Assembly (NCBI RefSeq): GCF_021742065.1
Contig: NZ_JAKKIE010000043.1
Coordinates: forward strand, 1 to 35,247
DNA: 35,247 nt
Source of the DNA: Rhizorhapis sp. SPR117
Lineage (GTDB): Bacteria; Pseudomonadota; Alphaproteobacteria; Sphingomonadales; Sphingomonadaceae
Direction: 5' to 3'
Shown: positions 1-8,064 of the stretch, in pieces
Layout: every line of letters begins with the position of its first letter
Numbering within the stretch: position 1 is the stretch's first letter
Translations under genes and position numbers: made by a program
Notes under the pieces: model-generated
What the model saw: the letters and a program-made list of their open reading frames with translations, nothing else
The model's database searches: none
What the model was told of the DNA's origin: nothing

Positions 1-50
1 AGCAACATCGCACGAACAACACAGGAATTCGGCGCTTAGGCCGCGTTCCT

Positions 51-2231
51 TCACATTATCGCGACCTCGCGATAATCAATCTTATGCGCAGCTGCGCATA
101 AGATCGCCCAGGCGTCGGCATAGGCGTCGTAGATCGCGATCTGCTCGCGCGTCAGTTCATGCCGCAGGATGTCATATTCGACGCCGGCGAAGCTGAGCGC
201 GCGGGCGGTGTAGAGGCCGAGCGCCTTCAGATCGCGAGCGACGAGCTCCATCGCGGCGATGCCGCCCTTGCGGATGCCGGAGATGAACTGCTCGCGGTTG
301 CTGAAGGCGGTTTCCGGCCCCCACAGGCCCAGCCGCACGGCATAGGCGAGGTTGTTGACGTCGGAGGCGCCGGTTGCCGAGGCGTAGAGCACGCGCGCGC
401 CGGGCAGATGGTTCTGGAGCAGGACCCCGGAGATGCCCTGCTGCGAGCCCTCCTTCTTGCCGAGCGCCCCTTCGCCGCCGGCGACGCCGCCCATCTCATG
501 CGCTTCGTCGAAGCCGATCACGCCTTCGAAGTCGTCGCCTGCCCAGTCGATGACCTGCTGGAGGCGGCTGTGGTCACCGCGTGCCGAACGAAGCGTCGGG
601 TAGGTGACGAAGAGCACGCCCTGCTCCAGCGGTATCGCCTGGTCGATCTTCCAGTTGGAGAGGGGCTGGATGTCGGCCGCGAGACCACCGAGCGCGGTCC
701 AGTCACGCCGCGCGTCTTCGAGCAGCGCCTCGTTCTTCGAAATCCAGATGTTCCGGCGGCGGCCGGCGAGCCAGCTGTCGAGGATGCACGCGGCGACCTG
801 CCGCCCCTTCCCCGCCCCGGTCCCGTCGCCGAGGAAATAGCCCATGCGATAGGCGCGGCCATCCTGCGCTTCCTCAAGGCCGACGCCTTCCTTGGCGGGC
901 CTGAACTTCCCCGGTAGAAACTGGTCCCAGGCATGTCCCGCATAGACGACGGTTTCGAGCTGCGAGGCCGACAGCAGGCGTTCGGAGACAGTGCGTTCGG
1001 GGAGCCGCGGCACATAGGCCGGGATCGGCGCCGCGATCGAGCCCATCGCGACGGATTCGACCAGGGCAGTCGGATGTTCGCCGGCGGCGTCGAAGGTGAT
1101 CCGGCTCGGACGATAGGGAAGATAGACACCGACCTGGTCGAGCAGCGGCGCCGGCGTGTCGAGCGGCGCGTAGTCGACAGGCAGTACGTTGTTGCGCACC
1201 GGAGCGTGATAGGGCCGCGGCTGCGCGCGATTGCTCTTCATGGCGCGGAACAGCGAGGGGCTGCTCGATCGCTTGGGAGTCGGCGCCGATGGCGCTGCGA
1301 GGGTCGCGCGTTCGTGGATCGTGAGCGCGCCGATGAGCTCGCGGATGGAGGTGCGCTGGATCGTCGCGGGAATGGTCGTGCCGGGGACCTTGTCGATCTC
1401 GAACAGCCGGACCGCGATGCTGGTGCCGTGCTTCAGATAGCATTTCTCGAGCCGCACCGAGGTCCGCACGCTGACATCGCGCAGCGTGGTCTCGAAGAGA
1501 TCGCGCATCCGGGCATTGGGTCCGAACCAGTCGGGCATGATTGCAACCAAACGGCCGCCGGCCTGCAGTCGGCGAAGGGCTGCCTGGAGATGTCGGACAG
1601 CGGCGTGTGCGTCCGCGCCCAGCCCGACCGACCGGGAGAATGGCGGGTTCATGAGGATCAGGCTGGGGCGCGCCGCTGCCGCCAGGCTCGAGTTGATCGT
1701 GGCGCCGTCGTGGCCAGTGACGGTCGCGTCGGGGAAGACATCGGCGAGACGCGCCCGGCGGCCCGACGCATATTCGTTGAGCTGGAGGGAGCCGAAGTCG
1801 CGGCAATGCGCCACGAGGAGCCCATTGCCGGCGCTCGGCTCGAGGATCACATCGTCGCTCTGGATATTGGCGAGGACAACCGCCACCGCGGCAAGATCGA
1901 CGGGCGTCGAGAACTGCTGCCATTCGATCTGATCTTCGCTGCGAACGGTCTGGGTGGGCAGCCGGTCGAGCAGGTCGCAGGCCGCAATCACGTCATCGAG
2001 CGAGGTCAGCGGATAGGGACCGAACTGGAGGTGGTGGGCGAGCGCATGCTCGAGAATCTCGAAGCTGTCGCGCTGGGTCCAGAGCCCGTCCGCGTCGGTC
2101 CCGCCATAGCCTTCGATCATCGCCGTATTGAGGTCGGCCCGGGTGATCGGGTCCGTCGACCTGAGGCGGTCGATGAGAAGCGTGGCCGCGCGGCGTTCGG
2201 CCGCGGTGGCGGTATCGAAGAGATCGGACAT
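51..2231 (-). CDS. DNA methyltransferase / strawberry-notch-type SF2 helicase, C-terminally truncated
   Basis: A 726-residue protein starting at the ATG at 2231. An N-terminal adenine-type DNA methyltransferase domain shows the SAM motif EPSAGNG (131-137) and the catalytic NPPF (195-198). The second half is the start of a strawberry-notch-like SF2 helicase, with a Walker A-like GDGTGAGKGRQ (about 468-478) and a DEAH box (575-578). Relatives on sphingomonad and rhizobial plasmids are about twice as long and end with a helicase C-terminal domain that is missing here. Coding similarity stops after DAWAI; the last 16 residues are encoded by two palindromes and then a stop. An element has probably joined here and removed the rest, so the helicase is unlikely to work; the methyltransferase part could. 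The family's role in plasmid biology is not established; anti-restriction or DNA modification is an inference. Confidence 0.85.
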   Translation of the reverse strand: MSDLFDTATAAERRAATLLIDRLRSTDPITRADLNTAMIEGYGGTDADGLWTQRDSFEILEHALAHHLQFGPYPLTSLDDVIAACDLLDRLPTQTVRSEDQIEWQQFSTPVDLAAVAVVLANIQSDDVILEPSAGNGLLVAHCRDFGSLQLNEYASGRRARLADVFPDATVTGHDGATINSSLAAAARPSLILMNPPFSRSVGLGADAHAAVRHLQAALRRLQAGGRLVAIMPDWFGPNARMRDLFETTLRDVSVRTSVRLEKCYLKHGTSIAVRLFEIDKVPGTTIPATIQRTSIRELIGALTIHERATLAAPSAPTPKRSSSPSLFRAMKSNRAQPRPYHAPVRNNVLPVDYAPLDTPAPLLDQVGVYLPYRPSRITFDAAGEHPTALVESVAMGSIAAPIPAYVPRLPERTVSERLLSASQLETVVYAGHAWDQFLPGKFRPAKEGVGLEEAQDGRAYRMGYFLGDGTGAGKGRQVAACILDSWLAGRRRNIWISKNEALLEDARRDWTALGGLAADIQPLSNWKIDQAIPLEQGVLFVTYPTLRSARGDHSRLQQVIDWAGDDFEGVIGFDEAHEMGGVAGGEGALGKKEGSQQGISGVLLQNHLPGARVLYASATGASDVNNLAYAVRLGLWGPETAFSNREQFISGIRKGGIAAMELVARDLKALGLYTARALSFAGVEYDILRHELTREQIAIYDAYADAWAILCAAAHKIDYREVAIM
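55..102. repeat. Two tandem palindromes at the truncation point
   Basis: The first palindrome (55-76) has 10-bp perfect arms ATTATCGCGA around CC. The second (81-102) has 10-bp arms CTTATGCGCA around GC. Four bases separate them, and the arms are related (TTATCGCGA, TTATGCGCA). They lie exactly where the helicase reading frame loses family similarity. Paired dyads of this size resemble core binding sites of tyrosine recombinases at element ends. That assignment is an inference; only the symmetry and position are directly visible. Confidence 0.6.
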
Positions 2232-2374
2232 GGTGGGGTCTCCGGACTGGCTGCCCCATCGGCAGCATCAATCCTTCGATCCCCCTTCCCTTTGCCCAGT
2301 CGCGCGGTGGTTGGCAGGGGCCGGCTACGCTATCACGGAAAGCCTTGGGTTCGCCGACAGTTTCCGAACCAGTG

Positions 2375-2953
2375 CTATCGGGCGTCCCGGCCAAGCTGGC
2401 GGACGCAGTGCAGCCAGTGTTTCCGGTGTCCGCCACCCTTCTCGACGCCGCCGATGATCGAATAGCGAACGGGTGCGATGCCGACGAGGCGGAGCAGATT
2501 GCGGTCGAGGCTCTTGAGGCTATGGGCCCGGTAGAAGAACCGATAGAAAGGTGCGGGCATCCCCATCGTCACGATGATACGCGCCGACCAGCCACCGAGC
2601 AGTCTTGCTGGCTGATCAGGTTCGGTTTCATCGATCGCAAAGCCGGGCCGCATGACCTGCTCGAGGAAGGCTTTGAGGAGAGCGGGCACGTCGCCGAGCC
2701 AAAGCGGATAGAGGATCACGAGATGGTCGGCCCACCGAATGTCGATTTGCGCCGTGTGGATCGTGTCTACAGGATTGGCCTCGCGCCATTCTTTGGCCGA
2801 GCGCAAAATCGGAAAATCCAGGGACGCGATATCGATCCTGCGGACTTCGTGGATGCCTGCCTCGGCACCCGCCGCATAGGCATCCGCCAGCGCGTGAACG
2901 AAGCGCGCCCGATCAGTATCGGGGTGTCCATCGATGATCGCAATGCGTGCCAT
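2375..2953 (-). CDS. NAD(P)H-dependent flavodoxin-fold oxidoreductase
   Basis: A 192-residue protein of the Flavodoxin_2/NAD(P)H quinone oxidoreductase family. It starts with a beta strand and the loop ARIAIIDGHPD, typical of the flavin-phosphate site, and contains ADHLVILYPLWLGDVPALLK and a GWSARIIVTMGMP strand-loop as in family members. The ATG at 2953 was chosen over an upstream start because GGAGGAG lies 3 bases before it and because the FMN-binding strand begins at once. Expected role: two-electron reduction of quinones or other electrophiles in the cytoplasm using FMN or FAD. It sits alone between plasmid maintenance genes, with about 100 bp to the primase-like gene upstream, and may be transcribed with it. 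The substrate cannot be told from sequence. Confidence 0.8.
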   Translation of the reverse strand: MARIAIIDGHPDTDRARFVHALADAYAAGAEAGIHEVRRIDIASLDFPILRSAKEWREANPVDTIHTAQIDIRWADHLVILYPLWLGDVPALLKAFLEQVMRPGFAIDETEPDQPARLLGGWSARIIVTMGMPAPFYRFFYRAHSLKSLDRNLLRLVGIAPVRYSIIGGVEKGGGHRKHWLHCVRQLGRDAR

Positions 2954-3056
2954 GCGCTCCTCCGGACATTGCCTTCCTCTCCCGCGTTGCCTCCGGCAAT
3001 CAGGAAGTTTCCCAAGGTGCCGCGCCAATGCCAGGCTGCCGTTGGCGAGACCCTGG

Positions 3057-3896
3057 TCATCGCCGGCTCATCTCGAGAACCTTGGCCCAGTCCTTGACGC
3101 CCTTGGGGGGCATGGGGGTGATCGCGAGATCCGGCCTGGCGTAACGCAGGGCTGCCCGCTCTGCCGCGATCGCGCCTTCGGCATCGTTGTCGACGGCCAG
3201 GATCAGCGAGGTCAGCGATGACGGAAGCAGGAGCTGGTCGAGCCGGCGGGCTCCAAGGCTCGTCCAGCAAGGTATGTCGTGGAGGATGGTGAAGGCGCGC
3301 GCGGTTTCGAAGCCCTCGGCCAGCGCCAGCACAGGAACTGCCTGCCCTCCTCCCTGCCATGCGCCTTGCCCCGGCCGGCCGAGCATCAGCTTCATCCGAT
3401 ATCGGGCTGTCAACGGGTCGAGGAATATCCGCTGGACGGCAGTCAGGCGCCGCCCTTCCCGCACCGCGACCATCAGCGCAGGATGATAGGTCGTCCACGG
3501 CTTGGGCCGATAGGGGCAGCGCGGGTGGAAGCGCAGGTCATGGGTTACAGGCCAGAGATGTCGCAGGCGAAGATAGCGCTCGGCGAGCGTGCCATCGAGA
3601 GGGAGCGCCTCGTCCCAGAGCCGCTCGGCGTTGCCGGACCGCGCGGTGGGCGTGTCGGTGTAGGCGAAGCGACCACGGCTCGGGACCCGCCGAAGCTCAC
3701 GCAGAACATCTTCCCGGTCGCAGCCGGCAAAGCAGGTGACGAGAATACCTTGGTTGCCTTGGCGAATGGAGAGGCTGGGCGTGCTGTCGGCGTGGGCGGG
3801 ACACGGACACATCGCGGTGCGTCCGTGCCAGGTTCCCCCGAGCGAGCCGACTAAATCGATGAGGTCCTGGGTTGGTCTGAGCGCGACAAGGGCCAT
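3057..3896 (-). CDS. CHC2-zinc-finger/TOPRIM primase-like protein
   Basis: A 279-residue protein. An N-terminal zinc-ribbon of primase CHC2 type is visible as CPCPAH (C30, C32, H35) and CFAGC (C55, C59). A TOPRIM domain follows, with the glutamate in LAEGFETA (E194) and the acidic pair in AVDND (D236, D238). This arrangement is common in plasmid- and phage-borne DUF7146/TOPRIM proteins. The ATG at 3896 is preferred to one 17 codons upstream because AAGGAA lies 7 bases before it. The likely role is in plasmid DNA metabolism, such as priming at the origin or during transfer. Its start faces the iteron origin about 220 bp away, so it and repA diverge from the origin region. No helicase domain is fused to it. 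Confidence 0.8.
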   Translation of the reverse strand: MALVALRPTQDLIDLVGSLGGTWHGRTAMCPCPAHADSTPSLSIRQGNQGILVTCFAGCDREDVLRELRRVPSRGRFAYTDTPTARSGNAERLWDEALPLDGTLAERYLRLRHLWPVTHDLRFHPRCPYRPKPWTTYHPALMVAVREGRRLTAVQRIFLDPLTARYRMKLMLGRPGQGAWQGGGQAVPVLALAEGFETARAFTILHDIPCWTSLGARRLDQLLLPSSLTSLILAVDNDAEGAIAAERAALRYARPDLAITPMPPKGVKDWAKVLEMSRR

Positions 3897-4113
3897 TGGC
3901 AGTTCCTTTCGCGGCCCATGCTCCCCCTTGCCTCTCTGCCGGCTCACCTTATCCTGGGGCGCAGCTAACCGGCTTTGCGGGACGGTCGTTCTGCTCCTCT
4001 TGAAGAATCAAATCTTAAAAACGCCCAAGCGGAGCGCGGGAGCTTCATAGATTCATTGATTCTAAGATTCAGGGGCCGTTTACGACGGTAAACCAATAGG
4101 TTGAGTGCTCTCC
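3897..4113. other. AT-richer spacer beside the origin
   Basis: No gene is supported. The stretch holds an inverted repeat GTTTAC-GACG-GTAAAC (4078-4093) and short GATTCA/GATTCT repeats at about 4048-4070, in a run less GC-rich than the surroundings. It could contain the promoter of the primase-like gene or a duplex-unwinding element next to the iterons. Both are inferences. Confidence 0.4.
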
Positions 4114-4715
4114 TTGTGAGGAGACGGGGGCTTCAGTGTGAGGGCTCGGGGGCGTCTGTGCGAGCCAGGGGGGGCTGGAGCCTGAGTGATCGGGGGACAA
4201 TGTGAGTTCTCGGGGGACTCAGGCGAAACGGGCTAAAGAGCTGCCGGGAAATCCCTGAATCCCCGTATGTTTTTGCTTCGGGGAAGATCGCCGACATCGG
4301 AGATGCTCTTTTATGTGAGCGATTGGGGGATCGTGGCCGAGGCGTGCGGATCTTTGCGTGAGGTCTCGGGGGCGGCCCGCGAAAATGGGGCGTTCGAAAT
4401 AAGGAATTTCTCCACCTTTATGTGAGCGATTGGGGGATGCCAAGAAAAGCCAATTAAACCAACATGATATGAAGATCTATATGTGAGTCGGCGGGGGTCA
4501 CGCGCTGCGCGGCCCTGCTCGCCGCTTCGACGCGGCCACGCGACACGAATCTTTTATGTGAGTTTTCGGGGGAGTGATCGCGACTCGGCTCGGGAACGCG
4601 AGTCGCGTGCCGAGGGCTCGGCGGCTTTATGTGAGCGCTTGGGGGCTGGTGATCGCATGGGCCAACGACGTCTCTATGAGCGTCTGGGGGCACGTCTATG
4701 TGAGTGAACGGGGGG
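4114..4715 (+). repeat. Iteron array, probable replication origin
   Basis: Thirteen direct repeats read TATGTGAG, five variable bases, then C or T and GGGGG. Start positions are about 4114, 4137, 4157, 4182, 4200, 4312, 4354, 4419, 4480, 4555, 4628, 4675 and 4698. The copies at 4312, 4419, 4480, 4555, 4628 and 4698 keep the full TATGTGAG; the first five and 4354 are more degenerate. All point toward repA. Spacing is uneven (16 to 112 bp), unlike tightly phased textbook iterons. Known iteron plasmids bind Rep monomers at such repeats to open the origin and dimers to limit copy number. No gene is supported here; the short open frames in the repeats are not convincing. Confidence 0.9.
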
Positions 4716-4748
4716 CGGTTCTCATTATGACAAGCTGATGGTATGCAA

Positions 4749-4755
4749 CTCACAT
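4749..4755 (-). promoter_or_regulatory. Inverted half-iteron at the repA start codon
   Basis: CTCACAT is the reverse complement of the ATGTGAG iteron core and overlaps the repA ATG (4754-4756). Iteron plasmids often use inverted partial iterons as operators for Rep autorepression, so this is a plausible self-regulatory site. It lacks the G-run half of the repeat. Confidence 0.5.
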
Positions 4756-5887
4756 GAAGCTCGATTCGGACACCGTGGAAATCGAGGTTCCGCCTGACCT
4801 GGAGGGTCTGAGTCGGACGTTGCGGGTTGCTGACGTGATTCGCCGCCGCGACCTCGACTTTGTAAGTAAACCTGGGGAATTAGTCGAATCCGAGTTCGAG
4901 ACGGGGTCGTTGAGTGCGGCCGGAAGAAAGGCTTTCGCACTGATGTTGCGGAAAGCGGGACCGGAAGCCGGCGAAGACAGCAAGACTTTCACGATCACCA
5001 AGAAGGAACTGCGCGGCTCGCACAAGGGTAACGAGCGCATCCAGCCGGTAATGGACGAACTGCTACGCGTGATCGTCCGTATCCGGACCACCTCGAAGAA
5101 GGGTAAGCCTGCGATCATGTCGCAGTCGCTGCTGTCGAGCTGCGTCGAGGAAATCTCCGAAGACGGCATGAGCGTCGTGGAGTTTCAGTTCTCAGAGAGC
5201 TTCAAGCGCGTGATCCAGCGTTCGGATTACTATGCGCGGGTGAACCTCGGGGTGATGCTTGCGCTCCAGTCGCGCTATTCGCTCACCTTGTACGATCTTG
5301 GCTGCCTGATCATCAATCGGCAGAACCGCGTCGTCAAAATGAACGTCGATGAACTGCGCCGACGCCTGGGTGTGCCCGACGGCAGCTTCAAGAACTTCGC
5401 CGAGTTTCGGCGTGACGTGCTCGTCAAATCGAAGGCGGAGATCGACCAGCTCGCCGATTTCATCGTGGAATGGGAAGAAATCCGGGGGTCCGGGCGCGGC
5501 CGGCCGGTCGAGGCGGTCAAGCTGACCTTCAGCCCCAAGGACCCTGTTGAGCAGGAAGAGACGGCAAAGGAGCTCGATCGGCCCAAGGTCGGACGCCGTG
5601 CCAGGCGCGATGGCAGCGTCGAGGAGGTCGCGGCCATTCCGGCGGCCGCCCCTGTGGCGGCATTGCCGTCGAGCAAGCCCTTCCCCACTGGATCGATGCA
5701 TTTCTGCGGGGATCAGCGCCTGTTGACGATTGTGGCCGATTTCGGGGGCGGCTGGGACAAGGATCTGATCGCCGGGGCGTTTCGCGAGAAGATGGGCGAC
5801 CGGCTCAAGACCCTGACGGGCGTGCCGCTCTACAAATCCTGGGAAGGCTTCTGCAAAAGTTTCGTCGGGCTTCGTGGCCGGCCTTAG
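4754..5887 (+). CDS. repA: Plasmid replication initiator RepA
   Basis: A 377-residue initiator resembling the Rep_3/RepA superfamily, which binds iterons through two winged-helix domains. Typical stretches are FALMLRKAG and ITKKELRGS (first winged helix), SRYSLTLYDLG (the conserved S-x-Y-x-x-x-LY-like helix) and MNVDELRRRLGVPDG followed by FAEFRRDVL (second winged helix). An alanine/proline-rich linker (about 270-310) leads to a C-terminal tail of unknown role. The array of 13 iterons lies directly upstream, and one inverted iteron lies just after the stop, so the protein sits inside its own binding sites. No strong Shine-Dalgarno sequence precedes the ATG, fitting low expression. Autoregulation through the inverted half-site at the start is inferred. 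Confidence 0.92.
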   Translation: MKLDSDTVEIEVPPDLEGLSRTLRVADVIRRRDLDFVSKPGELVESEFETGSLSAAGRKAFALMLRKAGPEAGEDSKTFTITKKELRGSHKGNERIQPVMDELLRVIVRIRTTSKKGKPAIMSQSLLSSCVEEISEDGMSVVEFQFSESFKRVIQRSDYYARVNLGVMLALQSRYSLTLYDLGCLIINRQNRVVKMNVDELRRRLGVPDGSFKNFAEFRRDVLVKSKAEIDQLADFIVEWEEIRGSGRGRPVEAVKLTFSPKDPVEQEETAKELDRPKVGRRARRDGSVEEVAAIPAAAPVAALPSSKPFPTGSMHFCGDQRLLTIVADFGGGWDKDLIAGAFREKMGDRLKTLTGVPLYKSWEGFCKSFVGLRGRP

Positions 5888-5901
5888 GGATAGCCTGCCC
5901 T

Positions 5902-5919
5902 CCCCCGTTTCCTCACATA
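5902..5919 (-). repeat. Inverted iteron downstream of repA
   Basis: Reading the minus strand gives TATGTGAGGAAACGGGGG, a perfect match to the iteron consensus. It begins 15 bp after the repA stop and points the opposite way to the array. It could be a regulatory Rep site between repA and the partition genes, or a handcuffing partner for the main array. Confidence 0.75.
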
Positions 5920-5933
5920 AAGCGAGACCGGGC

Positions 5934-6329
5934 CTATTCGGGCGCCCTCCCCTCCCCTTCGGCCAGATCGATCAGCGCCATGATCCCGTCCGGGAGGCTG
6001 AGGTTGCGGTCGTCGCACCAGCGCACGAGGCGGTCGCGCTCAGGAGGCGACAGGCGCATGCTGATATGGAGCGACCGGGCCGGACCGCGCTGGGGCTTGC
6101 GCTTGGGTGTGACGCCGAGATCGGCAGTAACCTGCGGAAAATAGTTGGCTGGGAGCGCCGATCCGGCGGGTTCGCGTTGGACTGGCGGCGTGCTGGCAGG
6201 TTTGGGCGCGGCTGTAGCGGCAACGAGCCCGCGGAGACGATCGGCGGGCGCTTCTGGCTGCTCCAGGCGCTGCCGTGTCGATCCGATGATGTCGCCCATG
6301 CTGCTCACGGCGGCTTTTTCTTCAGGCAT
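5934..6329 (-). CDS. Small ParA partner, ribbon-helix-helix-like
   Basis: A 131-residue protein whose start overlaps the parA stop by 8 bp, so the two are translationally coupled. The N-terminal 70 residues are disordered and rich in A, P and R. The C-terminal part (about 83-125) reads ARSLHISMRLSPPERDRL and then WCDDRNLSLPDGIMALIDLA, which fits the strand-helix-helix pattern of ribbon-helix-helix DNA-binding proteins. In type Ib partition systems a short protein of this fold downstream of ParA binds the centromere. I infer the same job here. No ParB/Spo0J-type gene is visible nearby. It is not assigned to a named family. Confidence 0.6.
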   Translation of the reverse strand: MPEEKAAVSSMGDIIGSTRQRLEQPEAPADRLRGLVAATAAPKPASTPPVQREPAGSALPANYFPQVTADLGVTPKRKPQRGPARSLHISMRLSPPERDRLVRWCDDRNLSLPDGIMALIDLAEGEGRAPE

Positions 6330-7008
6330 CGACTGCCTCCTTGTTCTGAATTTCGCTGAGAATATCGGCGAGGACGCTTTGCGCGATGCGGCGCGCTTTC
6401 TCCGTCTTGGCGAGGTTGGCAGCTTCGACCTCAGCGAGGGTCATCCGGTAGTTCGACATGGCGCGAAAGGCGTCGAGGGTGAACATCTGGTCGGTGAAGG
6501 TCGGGAGAGCTTTCCTGATTTGACCGTCGATCTCCCACTCGGCTTTGGAGCGGGCCACCTGCCCTGTCTGGGTGATGAGCACGCGGTATGGGACGCCGCG
6601 GCACATTTTCTCGAGCATATCGCTGGTTTCGACGGTTCGCTCGAGATCGAGCCGCGATGACCGTGTCGGGATGACGACAAAGTCGGAATCCATAGCGGCA
6701 TAGGCGGTCTTGAAGTTCGACGTTCCCTCGGAATCGACGACGACGAGCTGGGCCGCCTCGCGCGCTCGTCCGATCGCGGCACCGATATCCGAGTCCCGCA
6801 GCTGCGAGGCGTCCTCGACGGCGATGCGCGAGTCCCCTCCCCTGCCCGCTGCGATCCGATCCCGGTGCCAGTTCAACAGGCTGTTTTGACGGTCGGCGTC
6901 GAGCATGAACACCGAGCCGCCCAGTGCCTCGAATTCCGATGCGAGGGCAAGCGCAAGCGTCGTCTTGCCTGCTCCACCCTTGCTCTGCGCGATAGTGATG
7001 ACTGGCAC
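6322..7008 (-). CDS. parA: ParA-family partition ATPase
   Basis: A 228-residue ATPase starting with MPVITIAQSKGGAGKTT, the deviant Walker A motif (KGGAGKTT) of ParA/MinD proteins directly at the N-terminus. The second motif VVVDSEGTSN gives the Walker B/A' region. There is no N-terminal helix-turn-helix, so it belongs to the short type Ib-like ParA class. The start is the GTG at 7008, with AGGGAG 8 bases upstream; the longer frame would add residues unlike the family. It drives segregation by binding the nucleoid and responding to a centromere-bound partner. The small gene downstream is the likely partner, and repeats just upstream the likely centromere. Confidence 0.88.
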   Translation of the reverse strand: MPVITIAQSKGGAGKTTLALALASEFEALGGSVFMLDADRQNSLLNWHRDRIAAGRGGDSRIAVEDASQLRDSDIGAAIGRAREAAQLVVVDSEGTSNFKTAYAAMDSDFVVIPTRSSRLDLERTVETSDMLEKMCRGVPYRVLITQTGQVARSKAEWEIDGQIRKALPTFTDQMFTLDAFRAMSNYRMTLAEVEAANLAKTEKARRIAQSVLADILSEIQNKEAVDA

Positions 7009-7032
7009 GAAATAGCTCCCTGTGGGTCGCGG

Positions 7033-7323
7033 GCGCGGCACCCATGTGACGTGGCACAGGCAGCGCGGCACAATTGATCTGCGCTTCTCATAGCGCCTGT
7101 GTAAGCGCGGTGCAAGGCGACCGCGCTACTGACCGCGCTGGGAATGGCACACGCGCAACAGCAAGCGCCGTTAGCAGCGAGGACGCAAGCGCCAGTAAAC
7201 GCACAAGCGCACGCGCTGCGGCTCGCGATGCCGCACGCGCCAGCGCGCTGCGCCGCGCGAACGCTAGGCAGAGCGCAATCGCGGCACCCAGCGCGTTACA
7301 ACACGCGGCACATAACGCGGCAC
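7033..7323. repeat. Repeat-rich region upstream of parA, candidate centromere
   Basis: GCGGCAC occurs at 7035, 7065, 7281, 7305 and 7317, with a variant GTGGCAC at 7051. Between the two clusters are GCAAGCGCC at 7161 and 7185 and related AAGCGC copies at about 7103 and 7204. The stretch is dominated by GCGC/CGCG words. Frames crossing it on both strands give low-complexity Ala/Arg peptides and are not believed. Its place just upstream of a ParA operon fits a parS-like centromere bound by the small partner protein. Binding is inferred. The parA promoter should lie at the 7010-7080 end. Confidence 0.5.
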
Positions 7324-7404
7324 AGGGAGAAAACAGCGGAAATCGGCCAAACCGCAGCACGCGACTCTCGCGTCGACGGCGTCTTCATCGCGACGATAGC
7401 TGGA

Positions 7405-8064
7405 TCAAGAGCGGGACAGAAGGCGATCGATCTCCGCCATCTGCTCATCGAACGAGTCGAAAACCTGCCTGAGGCTTCGATCGGCAGGTGGGGGAGGGGG
7501 CTCCAATCGCGGTCGACCGCGCTGGGGAGAGGCATATCCGAATGCCACCGCGAGATCACCGGCCACGAAAACGCGCCAGGAACGACGCCGCGTGACTTCG
7601 ACCAGCAACCCAGACCCGACACCGCGCTCGAGGAGCTTGCTCGCACCAGTTATAGTGAGGCCGAGAGCCTCGGAGACAAATTGCGGTGAGAGAAGAGGAC
7701 GGTGAATGGTCAGAGCGGCCAAAGAGGGGAGGGCGCCCGGTCTGTACTCGCTGACGATCGCGCGCTGCGCGTCACGATAGAGTCGTTCGAGTTGATCGAG
7801 CCGCTCAGTCCCATCAGCGGCTGCACGTTGCAGCGACCTCACGATCGGCAGCCAGTCCGCGTCGGACAGCCGCGGCTTCAGCCGCATAGCCTTGGCGCCG
7901 CCGCAGAGGCAGGGCAGTGGGACGTGGGATAGACCCTGATCACGAAGGGAGAAGGGTAGACCAAGCCAGGGCGTGATCGTGCCGAGTTGCCGTGAATATT
8001 GCCGGACACGGTCGATGGCACGAATGAGGGGAGGGTGCTCGGCCGCCCCGGGTGGATCGACCAC
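7405..8064 (-). pseudogene. 5'-damaged DUF1612/HTH-family (RHE_PE00001-like) gene
   Basis: The frame matches the C-terminal half of RHE_PE00001/DUF1612 proteins, with LSHVPLPCLCGGAKAMRL, a helix-turn-helix stretch LLSPQFVSEALGLTITGASKLLERG and an end like that of the intact relative at 14497-15714. Family members are usually about 350-400 residues; this one has at most about 220 from the GTG at 8064. The frame stays open to 8154 with plausible coding (LDEFAEFDGWRQALLSNEPLEWRDALPTS) but no ATG. A start ATG (8183 or 8177) exists in another frame and would need a frameshift near 8150. The N-terminal domain is missing, so it is probably a remnant cut when the neighbouring transposon entered. Function in this family is poorly known; DNA binding is inferred from the HTH. 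Confidence 0.6.

Noticed and set aside
2250..2266. Hairpin GCTGCC-CCATC-GGCAGC as a terminator
   Set aside because: The stem is short and no T-tract follows on either strand.
933..2465. Long open frame antisense to the methyltransferase/helicase
   Set aside because: It mirrors a well-supported gene in high-GC DNA and has Arg/Gly-rich composition without recognisable domains; the same applies to 159-917, 29462-31639 and 31896-33140.
4219..4753. Minus-strand open frames in the iteron region
   Set aside because: They are built from repeats (recurrent PPSAHIK-like peptides are translated iterons) and have no other support.
7088..7360. Open frames across the repeat-rich region on both strands
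   Set aside because: The peptides are low-complexity Ala/Arg/Leu runs produced by GCGC repeats, with no ribosome binding site or family likeness.
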